Source: Flavobacteriales bacterium (GTDB lineage Bacteria > Bacteroidota > Bacteroidia > Flavobacteriales > Flavobacteriaceae). From it: a stretch of DNA of 64,000 nucleotides. Each line of letters begins with the position of its first letter. The stretch's first letter is position 1. Shown here piece after piece: positions 1 through 9,451 of this stretch. Both the position numbers and the translations under genes were made by a program. The stretch lies in contig JAFLBS010000002.1 in NCBI GenBank assembly GCA_017303755.1, positions 186,001-250,000 on the forward strand, given 5' to 3'. The notes beneath the pieces are model-generated. The model made no database searches, was not told the origin of the DNA, and worked only from the letters and a program-made list of their open reading frames with translations.

Positions 1-2
1 TT

Positions 3-395
3 ATCGGTCTGATTTTTAGTTCCTGTAAACAATCGATAAAAGAAACAGACATTGCCAAAATAAACGGCTATTGGGAAATTGTAAAAGTAGAATTACCCGA
101 AGGAGGAAAAAAAGAGTACAATGTAAATCCTACCATTGATTTTTTTGAAATAAAAGAAAATAAAGGTTTCAGACAAAAAGTAATGCCTCAATTAAATGGT
201 AAATATCTTACGAATGATGTCAGAGAAGAAATTTCTGTAACCAATGAAGAAGGTGATTATTACATCAATTACACTACTCAATACGGAAAGTGGAAAGAAG
301 AAATCATCGAAATCCAAGATTCAATTTTAGTGTTGAAAAATAAAGAAGAGTTAGAATACCATTACAAAAGACCTCTTCCATTTTCTGTAAAATAA
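3..395 (+). CDS. Lipoprotein, lipocalin-like (5' truncated)
   Basis: The reading frame is open from the first in-frame codon at position 3, so the start lies before the window. The first visible residues (IGLIFSSCKQS) are the end of a signal peptide with a lipobox whose Cys would be lipidated, pointing to an outer-membrane or periplasmic lipoprotein. The next residues (NGYWEIVKVELPEGGKK) resemble the first strand of small lipocalin-like domains common in Flavobacteriaceae, where a W near the start of the mature protein is typical. The methionine at 183 is internal and should not be taken as the start. It lies 1 bp before the DUF721 gene, so the two are probably cotranscribed. The function is unknown; the lipocalin-like label is inferred from general pattern only. 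Confidence 0.75.
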   Translation: MGLIFSSCKQSIKETDIAKINGYWEIVKVELPEGGKKEYNVNPTIDFFEIKENKGFRQKVMPQLNGKYLTNDVREEISVTNEEGDYYINYTTQYGKWKEEIIEIQDSILVLKNKEELEYHYKRPLPFSVK

Positions 396-396
396 T

Positions 397-693
397 ATGG
401 CAAAACGATTAAGCAACGAGAGTTCTATTGCAGAGGTTTTAAAAGAGTTTATTCAAGCCAATAAGCTCGAACACGGCATGGACAAAATTGACGTTGAGCA
501 AGCTTGGAAAAACTTAATGGGAAATGGTGTAAATACATACACTCAAGATGTTATTTTAAAAGGAAGTACATTGTATGTAAAATTGACTTCGGCCGTTTTA
601 CGTGAAGAATTGAGCTACGGAAAACAAAAAATCATCGCTATGCTCAACGAAGAATTGCGAAAAGAAGTAGTCAAAGAGTTGGTGTTGAGGTAG
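397..693 (+). CDS. DUF721 / DciA-like protein
   Basis: A 98-residue protein with the DUF721 pattern: an N-terminal helical part, a central WKNLMGN segment, then a strand-rich part (LYVKLTSAVLREELSY) and a C-terminal helix ending in KELVLR. Proteins of this family include DciA, which loads the replicative helicase DnaB in bacteria without DnaC; in Bacteroidota the DUF721 gene usually lies near recF. The length fits the short Bacteroidota form. It starts directly after the preceding lipoprotein stop codon and is followed by a strong terminator. The helicase-loading role is inferred from the family; nothing in the local sequence proves it. Confidence 0.8.
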   Translation: MAKRLSNESSIAEVLKEFIQANKLEHGMDKIDVEQAWKNLMGNGVNTYTQDVILKGSTLYVKLTSAVLREELSYGKQKIIAMLNEELRKEVVKELVLR

Positions 694-710
694 TTTTTTA
701 GATGCAGCCA

Positions 711-748
711 TAAAAAAATCCCGTTTCAATTGAAACGGGATTTTTTTT
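711..748 (+). terminator. Rho-independent terminator, likely bidirectional
   Basis: Perfect inverted repeat AATCCCGTTTCA / TGAAACGGGATT with a minimal loop, flanked by an A-run on the left and a T-run on the right. It ends the DUF721 transcript and can also serve the convergent protease gene. Confidence 0.9.
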
Positions 749-764
749 GTATTAACTAGAAAAA

Positions 765-3700
765 TTATTTCACAATGATCTTTTTAGTAGTTTGTTTTTC
801 ACCATCGGTAACATTTACCAAATACATTCCAGATTCAATATTGTCCAATTGAATTTGTTGTTCAAATGAACTAGCCGAATTGAAATCTCTTTGGAAAACA
901 GCTCTTCCTCTTACATCAAAAACAGTTACTTTAATTTTTTCTCCAGAATCAGAATTCAACTTAATAGTAAATTCACCATTATTCGGATTTGGGAAAATTC
1001 CAAAGTCTGAAAATGTATTTTCTTGACTAGCAAGAGTACCTTGAGCACAAATGTTTAGAGTAAATCCAGTAATAGATCCACCGTCAAAATTTGCATCGTC
1101 AGTAACTGTTAAGATCCAATTTCCACCTGACAATTGTCCGTTTAAATTGGACAAGTTTCCTTCAGGCACAAACGAACCTGTAAATGGTGCTGTTCCAGCC
1201 GTAACCAGAGTAGTTGCTTGTTGATCAAAAACAGTATTAGTATAATTATCACCTTGACCACCATTATCAGTAGTAAGTTCTACAACTGTTCCCGTTGGAC
1301 TAGTTAAAGTAACATCTAAATCAGCATCCCAAGAGTGAGTGATATTGATAGTAACATTTACATCAGTGATAGGTAAATTTGGAGTTACATTAATAGTTGA
1401 AGTGTAGGTATTTACTCCAGTTGCAGAAATTGTAATTGGTGTATCAGTAGCAGTAAATGAAGCACATGTTACGTTTTCAGTTGTAAAGCTAAAAACAGAA
1501 GATGTAGCTGCTGTAGCACATTCGTTTGAAGCAGTTACTCTCCAATAATATTGCGTATTAGCGCCTAAAGGAACGGTATACATATTAGTTCCAACAGTAG
1601 TCGAATTTATAATCGCTGTAAAGGCAGCATCAGTTGCAATTTCTACCAAATAGTCTTGAACATTGGCATCGGCATTCCAAGTTAAAGTAACATTGGCATT
1701 GATGTTGGTTGCGCCATCAGCTGGAGTAGCCAATATTGCAGTATTCACTGTTCCACTAAAGATATTTAAGGTAACATTTGCTGTTTTAACAATTGAACCC
1801 GAAGTTCCAACTAATTCAAATGTATACGAACCAGGAGCTAAACTTCCTGTATTGGATACTGTGGCAGTAACAGAAGTTCCATCTGTAACAGCTGTTGCTG
1901 GACTGAAAGCAATGGTCGCTCCAGAAGGTAATCCGTTGGCAGAGAAAGTGGTAGTTCCTGTAAATCCTAAGAATGTATTGTAAGTAAAGTTGTAAGTGCC
2001 ATCATTTGGCGAACATACTGTAACATCTGGATTAGGAACATTTAGTACAAATTCAGATCCTTGAATGGTAAAGTTAGTTGAATTTACAGCGTAAAAAATA
2101 TTGTTATTTCCTTCAACAATCAAACGAGCCTGAGTAGTATCACCACCAATCGCAGGAACAGTAAAGGTTTCTGAACCATCATTCGTTACATTGGAAGCTA
2201 CGGTAAAAGGAAATGTTTGTCCGCCATCAATAGACAATAAAATGTTTACTGTAGGTGAGTTTACAGGTGCAACATTTGTCCCAGCTACATTCCATGTTAC
2301 AGTTTGAGAAGTACCAACATTCCACAATACATTAGTGTTTTGAGAGGTTACTGTAAAAGGTCCAGCTGTTGGATCAACAGTTACCACCATAGTGTCAAAA
2401 CTACTTTGAGGTGTTTGTCCGGTTCCATTGGCTTCAGAACGATCGCGAACTGTTAAAGCAAAATTGAGCGTTCTTCCTACTGTAGAAACAGTTTCCCACG
2501 AAGTATTATTTACAGTTTCAACTGGATTAGATTCAGTTAATTGACCTGCTAAGACTCTCGAGAAAATGGGCATGTATCGATTAGGTGAAACGCTTGGTGG
2601 TCGTGATCTCCATAATGGTCCAGTAGTTTTGGTTGGAGCAAAATTAGTATTAGTTGTAGCTCCACTATCAGTTTGTTCCCAACAATAAGAAAGAACATCG
2701 TTTGGGTCAGAGTCAGTAGCTGAACCTTTTAAAATAAATGCTGTTCCTTTTGGGATGGTAAAATTACTTCCTGCATCAGCAACTGGAGGATTATTAGAAA
2801 TAGGAGTACTAGTCCAACAAGTTCTAGTAACTAAATTATTCAATATTTGATTGATGCTGTGATAATGAAAATAAGCATCACTGTGGTCTTGAACATCATT
2901 TCCACCAGTAATACCAGCATAACCCATTACTGAAGTTCCACTTCCAGGTTCAGCATTTACGCCTGCGCCTTCGGTATTAAATGCAAAAGTATGATTTCCG
3001 CCCATTTGATGTCCCATTTCGTGAGGCACATAGTCAATATCAAAGAAATCAGTCATGTAAGGTCCGCCATCATTATCTAAAAAAGTATGAGCCGAAAAAC
3101 CGCTTCCTTTTTGTCCGTTGACACAAACACAACCAATACAACCTGCGTTTCCATTATTTCCAGCATAAGCAAATAAGTGACCAATATCGTAGTTGGCTTC
3201 ACCGATTTGGGCAGTTAATGTAGTTTGTAATTGAGCATTTAAACTTCCAGTATACGGATCAGATGCTGCAGTAGGATAAATGATGCTTGTTCCCGAAACC
3301 AACTGAAAAGTAACAGCCATATCTACTTCAAATACTTCATTAACACGATTTAAAGTTGAAACTACTTGAGCCAATGCATCCGCTTGCGCGTTTCCATTAG
3401 TTGCATTTCCGTCGTCCCAAAAGTTAGTGTATTCACCTGTTGTTGAAATTGCAATTCTAAAAGTTCTCAAAATTTGATCATCAGCATCTCTATTAGCTGA
3501 AGAATCACCTTCTTGCTTAATTTCTTCATCGTGAGTCAAACATTCAAATTCCTTTACAAAATTAGCTCTACTCATTTTATTATAAGCGATGTATTGATTG
3601 TTGCCGTTTCGACTCAAAGGAACCAAGAAAGTGTTGGATTGACCTACTCTTGAAATCATACTTTGAACACCTTGTGGAGTTACAGAAAAACGCACTCTTG

Positions 3701-4061
3701 TTCCCGAATTGTCTGTACTAAATCCAACATAGGTTTTGATGTTTGGGAATTCAGCAGCAATATCTGGAGCTAAAATCGGAGCTTCATATACTCTAAATTC
3801 TTCTAATTTTCCAAATTCATTTGGAAAAGCTATGATAGCCGTGTTTGAATTTCCTGAACCTCGAAGTACAGCAGAGCTTAACTGTTGCTTGAAGTTTTCA
3901 ATGTTCAGTTGGTATGTTTCGAAGTGGTCTTTGTTTAATCCACTTAAATTGGTAGCACGATCAAGTTCAGATGGAGTTATTTTTTGCCAATTGGATTTTT
4001 GGCCAAAAACTACGCTTGAAACCATGACTAATGCCATTAGGTAAAATAATTTTCTTTTCAT
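765..4061 (-). CDS. Secreted metzincin metalloprotease with P domain and T9SS type A tail
   Basis: A 1098-residue secreted protease. It has a signal peptide (MKRKLFYLMALVMVSSVVFGQ), a pro-region, and a reprolysin-like catalytic domain with the zinc motif HEMGHQMGGNH (His347, Glu348, His351, His357) and a Met-turn SVMGYAG (Met376). Ig-like and fibronectin-like domains follow, then a proprotein-convertase-type P domain at about residues 895-1010 (THSWDADLDVTLTSP), and a C-terminal T9SS type A sorting domain (FGIFPNPNNGEF to the final KIIVK). It is predicted to be exported by T9SS and released or surface-anchored, degrading protein substrates. The start at 4061 is preferred over the methionine ten codons upstream because it begins the signal peptide and a -7 promoter element lies at 4089-4096. 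Monocistronic; it faces the DUF721 operon across a shared terminator. Confidence 0.92.
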   Translation of the reverse strand: MKRKLFYLMALVMVSSVVFGQKSNWQKITPSELDRATNLSGLNKDHFETYQLNIENFKQQLSSAVLRGSGNSNTAIIAFPNEFGKLEEFRVYEAPILAPDIAAEFPNIKTYVGFSTDNSGTRVRFSVTPQGVQSMISRVGQSNTFLVPLSRNGNNQYIAYNKMSRANFVKEFECLTHDEEIKQEGDSSANRDADDQILRTFRIAISTTGEYTNFWDDGNATNGNAQADALAQVVSTLNRVNEVFEVDMAVTFQLVSGTSIIYPTAASDPYTGSLNAQLQTTLTAQIGEANYDIGHLFAYAGNNGNAGCIGCVCVNGQKGSGFSAHTFLDNDGGPYMTDFFDIDYVPHEMGHQMGGNHTFAFNTEGAGVNAEPGSGTSVMGYAGITGGNDVQDHSDAYFHYHSINQILNNLVTRTCWTSTPISNNPPVADAGSNFTIPKGTAFILKGSATDSDPNDVLSYCWEQTDSGATTNTNFAPTKTTGPLWRSRPPSVSPNRYMPIFSRVLAGQLTESNPVETVNNTSWETVSTVGRTLNFALTVRDRSEANGTGQTPQSSFDTMVVTVDPTAGPFTVTSQNTNVLWNVGTSQTVTWNVAGTNVAPVNSPTVNILLSIDGGQTFPFTVASNVTNDGSETFTVPAIGGDTTQARLIVEGNNNIFYAVNSTNFTIQGSEFVLNVPNPDVTVCSPNDGTYNFTYNTFLGFTGTTTFSANGLPSGATIAFSPATAVTDGTSVTATVSNTGSLAPGSYTFELVGTSGSIVKTANVTLNIFSGTVNTAILATPADGATNINANVTLTWNADANVQDYLVEIATDAAFTAIINSTTVGTNMYTVPLGANTQYYWRVTASNECATAATSSVFSFTTENVTCASFTATDTPITISATGVNTYTSTINVTPNLPITDVNVTINITHSWDADLDVTLTSPTGTVVELTTDNGGQGDNYTNTVFDQQATTLVTAGTAPFTGSFVPEGNLSNLNGQLSGGNWILTVTDDANFDGGSITGFTLNICAQGTLASQENTFSDFGIFPNPNNGEFTIKLNSDSGEKIKVTVFDVRGRAVFQRDFNSASSFEQQIQLDNIESGMYLVNVTDGEKQTTKKIIVK

Positions 4062-4088
4062 TTGGTGATTGTTAGTTTGTATTGAACC

Positions 4089-4096
4089 CAAAAATA
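4089..4096 (-). promoter_or_regulatory. Promoter -7 element for the metalloprotease gene
   Basis: Reads TATTTTTG on the minus strand, an exact match to the flavobacterial -7 consensus TAnnTTTG, 28 bp upstream of the chosen start. No clear -33 TTG at ideal spacing was seen. Confidence 0.5.
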
Positions 4097-4144
4097 CTCA
4101 ATTAAAATGAAATTCTAAGAAAAAATGTTGACACTCAGTTGCAT

Positions 4145-4175
4145 AAAAAAAAGCCTAAAGAAAATCCTTAGGCTT
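4145..4175 (-). terminator. Terminator of ndk
   Basis: Arms AAGCCTAA / TTAGGCTT, followed on the minus strand by a run of eight T, 23 bp after the ndk stop codon. Confidence 0.85.
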
Positions 4176-4197
4176 GTGTATTTGAATGAGTTTATGA

Positions 4198-4617
4198 TTA
4201 AAACTGCTCTCTTCCTGAAAAATGGAAAGCACCTTCAATAGCAGCATTTTCATCTGAATCTGAACCGTGAACAGCATTCTCACCAATAGAAGTAGCGTAT
4301 TTTTTACGGATAGTTCCTTCAGCAGCATCTGCAGGGTTAGTAGCACCGATTAAAGTTCTGAAATCTTCTACAGCGTTATCTTTCTCTAAGATAGCAGCCA
4401 CAATTGGACCTCTTGTCATGAATTCAACCAACTCACCAAAGAAAGGTCTAGCCGAGTGAACTGCATAGAATTTTTGAGCATCAGCAACTGTTAATTGAGT
4501 TAATTTCAAAGAAACAATTTTGAAACCACCTTCAGTAATCATATTTAAAATCCCACCGATGTGTCCGTTTTCAACAGCATCGGGCTTAATCATTGTAAAT
4601 GTTCTATTTGTAGCCAT
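4198..4617 (-). CDS. ndk: Nucleoside diphosphate kinase
   Basis: A 139-residue cytosolic enzyme that transfers the gamma-phosphate of ATP to other nucleoside diphosphates through a phosphohistidine. The start [15 protein letters not shown] carries the conserved TMIKPDAV nucleotide-binding strand, and the catalytic histidine lies in the motif NAVHGSDS (His117). The length is normal for the family, and no active-site residue is missing. It has its own -7 promoter element (4649-4656) and its own terminator, so it is transcribed alone. A shadow frame on the same strand was ignored. Confidence 0.98.
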   Translation of the reverse strand: MATNRTFTMIKPDAVENGHIGGILNMITEGGFKIVSLKLTQLTVADAQKFYAVHSARPFFGELVEFMTRGPIVAAILEKDNAVEDFRTLIGATNPADAAEGTIRKKYATSIGENAVHGSDSDENAAIEGAFHFSGREQF

Positions 4618-4648
4618 TTTTAATTTATTTGTTTTTTTAATTCGGGTG

Positions 4649-4656
4649 CAAAAGTA
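4649..4656 (-). promoter_or_regulatory. Promoter -7 element for ndk
   Basis: TACTTTTG on the minus strand matches TAnnTTTG, 31 bp before the ndk start codon. TTG triplets upstream are at 12 and 25 bp, neither in the usual 17-23 range. Confidence 0.55.
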
Positions 4657-4692
4657 GTGTTAATAACTCAAATAATAAAATCAATTTTAATC

Positions 4693-4725
4693 AAAAAAAA
4701 ATCCCCAAGATCAACTTGAGGATTT
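4693..4725 (-). terminator. Terminator after the SusE/F-like gene
   Basis: On the minus strand AATCCTCAAG, a short loop and CTTGGGGATT (one mismatch), followed by a T-run. It lies 30 bp beyond the stop codon at 4755. Confidence 0.85.
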
Positions 4726-4754
4726 CATGATTTCTATTTGAATTGCATAGAGTA

Positions 4755-5930
4755 TTAGTTTTTAATCAATTTTACTGTAGTTGTTCCCAATAAAGTTGAA
4801 ATTTTTGCAAAATACAGACCATTGAGTAAAGAAACGTTTTCAATACTTACTTCGGTTGATTTTGGAGTTGAAGAGTAAACTACTTTACCTAAAACATCCA
4901 TTAACTCAATGTTTTCAACAATGTAATTAGATGTCAAGTTCCAGTTGTTAGGAGATGGATTTGGATATACAGTTAAACTTATTTTTACACTGTCGTTATT
5001 ACTCAATAAATTGTTGAAGGTATAATTACCACTCGTTCTTTCAAAGAAAATATCGTAGGTGCCAGACGTAACGGGAATATCTGGTCCATTTTGTGTTGCT
5101 ACCCCAGTAGGAAAACTACTCGCGCCCCAATTAATTGCCCATGAATTATCTTTTCTAAATTTTACAAATCCATCGGTAAGACTTAAGGCTGTAATACTAT
5201 ATGTAAAACCATCATTGGTGCTTAAATCAGTATCTGGACCACTAAAACCATTGGGCAGTGAAGTTCCTAAAACCCCGATACTTGGATACACAAAACTGTA
5301 TTCTCCAGTTGTTCTATTAAAAGTAACAAACCATTCTCCGCCCGGAATTGATAATGATGGTCCGCTTGAAACCGCAGTTCCTGTTGGAAATGATGTACTT
5401 CCCCAAACCAACGTCGGGTTATCATCTTGTCTGAAATAAGCATTTCCGCTACTGAAATTAAAACCCGATAAAGTATAAGTAATTCCATCTGAAGTCACCA
5501 TATCAACATCGGGTCCGCCATATCCATTTTGCGAATCTACCGCTGGACCCCATATTCCAACACTTGGAAAACCTGCTGTTTGAACAAAAGTATAAGTACC
5601 ATTTATTCGGTTGAAGGTAATGTTGTAAGTTCCTGCTACAGTTTGGATGTTGTTTCCATTCAACTGACCAGTTCCACTTGGAAAAGTATTTCCGCCCCAA
5701 TTGGTAGTCCAAGCACCGTCTTGACGGAATTTTAAACCTGTCGATAGTCCAGTTGCGGTGGTTAAAACAGCGTCATTTAAGGTATAAGTGATGTTGTCTG
5801 TTGTTGATAGGTAAGTATCAACTGACCAACTTCCCGATGGACTTGTGTCTCCAATTATTGATATTGTTTGGGCAAAAATGGTGCTAACAAAAAAGATGCT
5901 AAATAAGCTGAAAAGTAGTTTTCTTGTCAT
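4755..5930 (-). CDS. Secreted SusE/SusF-like repeat protein with T9SS type A tail
   Basis: A 391-residue secreted protein. A signal peptide (MTRKLLFSLFSIFFVSTIFAQ) is followed by three repeats of about 90-100 residues, each with the pattern GPxVDxxxxxDGxTYTL, FRQDxxWxxNWGxxxFPTG and a closing FNRTTGxYxF strand. This is the layout seen in the starch-binding repeats of SusE/SusF outer-membrane proteins. The C-terminus is a T9SS type A domain (LTVYPNPSPNNW to VKLIKN). No SusC/SusD partner is nearby, so the sugar-binding role is inferred from repeat resemblance only. The gene is apparently monocistronic. Confidence 0.8.
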   Translation of the reverse strand: MTRKLLFSLFSIFFVSTIFAQTISIIGDTSPSGSWSVDTYLSTTDNITYTLNDAVLTTATGLSTGLKFRQDGAWTTNWGGNTFPSGTGQLNGNNIQTVAGTYNITFNRINGTYTFVQTAGFPSVGIWGPAVDSQNGYGGPDVDMVTSDGITYTLSGFNFSSGNAYFRQDDNPTLVWGSTSFPTGTAVSSGPSLSIPGGEWFVTFNRTTGEYSFVYPSIGVLGTSLPNGFSGPDTDLSTNDGFTYSITALSLTDGFVKFRKDNSWAINWGASSFPTGVATQNGPDIPVTSGTYDIFFERTSGNYTFNNLLSNNDSVKISLTVYPNPSPNNWNLTSNYIVENIELMDVLGKVVYSSTPKSTEVSIENVSLLNGLYFAKISTLLGTTTVKLIKN

Positions 5931-6038
5931 AGGAAATTTGATTTAAATTAATTATTTAAAATAAAATTAACCTAAAAACTCGTAACTGAAAGAAAAATCA
6001 ATTACGAAAACGTTATCGTGTTGAAAAAAAGTGTTGAT

Positions 6039-7637
6039 TTACAGTGTGATGATTGTAAAATTGGACTCTAAAGGGCTTAATTTATTTAAAAGTTTAGAAA
6101 TCAATTCTTCGCCAAATTCTGAGTAAAATTCAGAAAAATTAGCTTTTCGTTCTTGTAAACTTTGATTTGGAAAAAGTTCATTTTGCAAAAGACTGATACG
6201 TTGTAGTTGATCATTTAGAATTCGTTTTTCTGCTTTTAACAATCGTTTTTCTAAATTCTCTAAGCCTTTTGTTTGTTTTATTTCTTGTGCTTTTACTGCT
6301 CCAATAAATGATTTGTCGGTTTGATTAGCAATATCCATTAGTTGCTCAAATTGCTTTTTTAAATGTTCTTTTTGTTCCGAAAAATCAATGGTAAAAGACG
6401 AAAGTTGTCTTGTTTTTTGATTGATTAAATCCGTTTGATTACGAAACAAATCACTCCAAGTCAAATTCAATTTATCTGCTTTTTGAACTTGTTTTTGAGT
6501 AGCCAATAGAACGGAATTTCTGACTAATATAATTGGGAATGTCACTTTGAATGCTTCAAAATTCGATTTCAATTCCAACCAATAGGCAATTTCACCTCCG
6601 CCACCAATGTAACATAAGTTGGGTAAAATGATTTCTTGATATAAGGGTCGTAAAATTACATTCGGACTGAATTTCTCTGGATGATTTTCTAATTCTAGAA
6701 GGATTTCATCAGTAGTGAATTCTATCTTAGTCGAGTTGACCTTGTACTTTCCACCTTCAAATATAATGCGTTCTCTCAGATGATTTTCAATGTAAAATAA
6801 ATTGATTTCACGAGGATTCACTTGAATTTTATAGTGTTCTAATTGTAAATTAGTCTCAGTAACTTTCTTGAATGAGGTTTGATTTAATAACTCTTCTTTT
6901 GCAAATGGAATGAATAGTTTTTTTAAATCAATCGAATCACCATCAATGATTACTAATCCTACGTTTTTGAACAATTCATTAGCTAAAAAACGAGTAGCAT
7001 CTGCCAAATTAGAATGCTCTAAATAACTTTTTTGGAACAATTGGTTCAAGTAATTGGCATTTTCACCCATTCCTAATTCTGCCGAAAATTGATTTAAAAC
7101 ATCACCTAAACCTTCTGTTGAAAGTCGGCCAACTGGTCCAAAACTTTCTTTATTCCATTTGATTTTTTTATCCTTAAAATTAAAGTAATTGATTTCCTCA
7201 AAATCGTGATCTTCTGTTGCCATCCAATATATGGGTACAAAATTGGATGCAGGATAAGTCGACTTTAATTCTTTGCACAAATTAATTGTGGAAATAATTT
7301 TATACAAAAAATACAACGGACCAGTAAATAAATTCAACTGATGTCCAGTAGTAATTGTGAAAGTGTTGGAATGGTTTAAAAGCTGAATGTTATCTGTAGT
7401 GCTTTTAGAAACTTCAAAATTGGAGTATTGTTTTTCTAATTCTGAGACTAGAACTTGTCTTTTGAAATTGTCATTGTTATTGAAATTGTTCCTTTTTTCT
7501 TCAATCTGATCTTTAAAATTTTCAATGGTAGGAAAACGATTGTATAATGGCTTCAACTCTGGCTTTTCATCTAAATAATCAACAATTAATTTAGAGAAAT
7601 AACCCGAATTTTGATACGTAATACAGTCGTTTGGCAT
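6039..7637 (-). CDS. bshC: Bacillithiol biosynthesis cysteine ligase BshC
   Basis: A 532-residue cytosolic protein matching BshC, which adds cysteine to glucosaminyl-malate in the last step of bacillithiol synthesis. Recognisable segments are the TTGHQLNLFTGPLYFLYKI loop, WMATEDHDFEEINYF (a HIGH-like nucleotide-binding region), and the long C-terminal coiled coil (about residues 385-490) rich in K, E, Q and L. The length agrees with the family. The start MPNDCITY agrees with the usual short N-terminus. Other bacillithiol genes (bshA, bshB) are not in the window. It is transcribed divergently from the gene at 7774. Confidence 0.93.
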   Translation of the reverse strand: MPNDCITYQNSGYFSKLIVDYLDEKPELKPLYNRFPTIENFKDQIEEKRNNFNNNDNFKRQVLVSELEKQYSNFEVSKSTTDNIQLLNHSNTFTITTGHQLNLFTGPLYFLYKIISTINLCKELKSTYPASNFVPIYWMATEDHDFEEINYFNFKDKKIKWNKESFGPVGRLSTEGLGDVLNQFSAELGMGENANYLNQLFQKSYLEHSNLADATRFLANELFKNVGLVIIDGDSIDLKKLFIPFAKEELLNQTSFKKVTETNLQLEHYKIQVNPREINLFYIENHLRERIIFEGGKYKVNSTKIEFTTDEILLELENHPEKFSPNVILRPLYQEIILPNLCYIGGGGEIAYWLELKSNFEAFKVTFPIILVRNSVLLATQKQVQKADKLNLTWSDLFRNQTDLINQKTRQLSSFTIDFSEQKEHLKKQFEQLMDIANQTDKSFIGAVKAQEIKQTKGLENLEKRLLKAEKRILNDQLQRISLLQNELFPNQSLQERKANFSEFYSEFGEELISKLLNKLSPLESNFTIITL

Positions 7638-7747
7638 GAATTTGAATTTTTAGTAAAAATACAGAAAATAAAAATAGTGAAAAGTGGTTTAACAAATGCT
7701 TAGCAAACAAAAATAGTACTTCGGTAAGTTTTTGAGCAAATTTTGCT

Positions 7748-7755
7748 TAAATTTG
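7748..7755 (+). promoter_or_regulatory. Promoter -7 element for the gene at 7774
   Basis: TAAATTTG fits TAnnTTTG and lies inside a possible longer reading frame starting at a TTG at 7732. This supports the ATG at 7774 as the true start. Confidence 0.4.
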
Positions 7756-7773
7756 ACTTCAAAATTGCTAGTT

Positions 7774-9219
7774 ATGAAACAATTATGTCTTTTTTTAACT
7801 TTGGTAACTTTTTGTTCTACTGCTCAAGTAGTTCGTGTTGAACCTCAAGATTATTCTTCTATTTACTTCTTTGGAACTGGTGGTAGCTTCAATGATGATG
7901 AAATTGCAGTGAGTGGTTACAATGATATGTTGCCCAATGGTATTCCTAAAGTGTACCTTTTCAATATGGGATTAGAAATTGTACCCAATGGATTGTTACA
8001 TTCGCCCGAAACGAATCAAAATTTTGGAGGTGGAGTAGAAATGACCAACGATTTTCTTTTTATTGGTTCAACTACAAATAATAGTAATGTAACTAACGGC
8101 GGTGCCGTATATGTATATAAAAAAGTAAACGGTAATTGGAATTATTTACTCAAGTTACAACCTCCAACTCAGAATGAGAACGATCGATTTGGTTCTAATA
8201 TAGCTTTTCACGATGGTCAATTGTTTGTAACTGCTTCTGGGTATGATAGTAATGGCAGTAGTGCTGTGAACAATGGTGGCGTTTATCATTATTATTTATT
8301 GCAAGATGATACTTTTAGTTTTGTTACTATTATGACGGGAAATGAATCGGATTTTGGTTATGGAGATGTGTTAGATTTCGAAAATAATATGATGGTTACT
8401 ACTTCTGACGGAAGCACAACGGATACCGTTTACACTTATAAACAAGGAAATATAATTTGGGGATTATTCAATACCATGCAGATGCCCGTTTTTACCGAAT
8501 TTAATGTAAATGTCAAAGCTTCTGATCGGGTTAGTTTTTCTAACAGTAAGTTGTACATGTACCATTATGATGAAAATTCTTCAGAGCCTTTCCCCTTTGG
8601 CAAAAGGGTTAAAATTTACAATTGGTCAGATGATCAAATGCAATGGAATTTCTCAGAAGATTTTTCTTTTCAAGAAGGTGATTATTTAGAATATAAAGTC
8701 AAAGTAAGAGGCGATAATATGTACCTGATTCCTGTTGGATGGTATATTTTGCAAATAGAACGGAAAAATCCAGTATATCATTACCGATTCGACGGAACGA
8801 ACTGGAGTTATTTTGCTAGTTACACAGGAATGAGCTCTGTTACTAACGATAATTTTGGATATTTTACGGTTGCCAAAGGAAACAAAGTATTATTTGGAAA
8901 TTCAAACGAACAATGGGGTAACATGTTTCTTCCTCAAAATGGAGGAGCGTATATGGTTGATAATACCTTGAGCGCTGATGAATTTGACAGTCAAAGTGTA
9001 GTGCTTTTTCCCAATCCAACCAATGGAATCATATCAATAGCATCTACCAACTCAGAACTAACTCAAATTGAAGTCTTTGATAGCATAGGAAAATCAATTA
9101 TGGTTCAGAAATCTAATTTTGACAGCATCGATTTAAGTTCATTGAGTTCAGGAATTTATCTTTGCAAGATAACCGATAATCTCGGACGATTCGAGGTCAA
9201 AAAAATAATAAAAAACTAA
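7774..9219 (+). CDS. Secreted beta-propeller-like protein with T9SS type A tail
   Basis: A 481-residue protein. The signal peptide (MKQLCLFLTLVTFCSTAQ) is followed by a series of beta-rich repeats of the FG-GAP-like or kelch-like kind, with motifs such as DRFGSNIAFHDGQLFVTA and DNFGYFTVAKGNKVLFG. It ends in a T9SS type A domain (VVLFPNPTNGIISI to the final KKIIKN). The start at 7774 is preferred to a TTG at 7732 because it begins the signal peptide. Surface or secreted location is expected; the ligand is unknown. It is divergent from bshC, and no terminator is obvious immediately downstream. Confidence 0.82.
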   Translation: MKQLCLFLTLVTFCSTAQVVRVEPQDYSSIYFFGTGGSFNDDEIAVSGYNDMLPNGIPKVYLFNMGLEIVPNGLLHSPETNQNFGGGVEMTNDFLFIGSTTNNSNVTNGGAVYVYKKVNGNWNYLLKLQPPTQNENDRFGSNIAFHDGQLFVTASGYDSNGSSAVNNGGVYHYYLLQDDTFSFVTIMTGNESDFGYGDVLDFENNMMVTTSDGSTTDTVYTYKQGNIIWGLFNTMQMPVFTEFNVNVKASDRVSFSNSKLYMYHYDENSSEPFPFGKRVKIYNWSDDQMQWNFSEDFSFQEGDYLEYKVKVRGDNMYLIPVGWYILQIERKNPVYHYRFDGTNWSYFASYTGMSSVTNDNFGYFTVAKGNKVLFGNSNEQWGNMFLPQNGGAYMVDNTLSADEFDSQSVVLFPNPTNGIISIASTNSELTQIEVFDSIGKSIMVQKSNFDSIDLSSLSSGIYLCKITDNLGRFEVKKIIKN

Positions 9220-9343
9220 AATAGCAACATATAACTCGCTGTTATACATCAAAATAAAATTTATTTGAAAATAAATTTGGAATTGTGAAAAAGTTTTCTA
9301 AAAATTTGTGCCGTTAAAAATAACCATTAATAAACGAAGAAAA

Positions 9344-9427
9344 ATGACATTATTTAATCTCAATCCTCAAAGCAATTCATCAGTAGGAACTGGTGTAGCT
9401 TTTCTTCGTGGCTTATTTTATTCTTAG
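9344..9427 (+). CDS. Candidate 27-aa small protein or leader peptide
   Basis: An ATG-initiated frame of 27 codons (MTLFNLNPQSNSS, then VGTGVAFLRGLFYS) in the 376-bp gap between the genes at 7774 and 9596. It is preceded by the A/G-rich ACGAAGAAAA stretch and followed within 25 bp by a strong terminator, so it looks like a complete short transcription unit. A TAAATTTG sequence at 9272-9279 could be its -7 element. It has no run of a single amino acid as expected of a classical attenuation peptide. It is not a known family to me; chance occurrence of an ORF this short is possible. Confidence 0.4.
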   Translation: MTLFNLNPQSNSSVGTGVAFLRGLFYS

Positions 9428-9451
9428 AAACAAACAATAGAATATATGAAC

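Noticed and set aside
1663..1983. 106-aa plus-strand frame within the metalloprotease gene
   Set aside because: Antisense shadow of Ig-like domains with no promoter or ribosome binding site.
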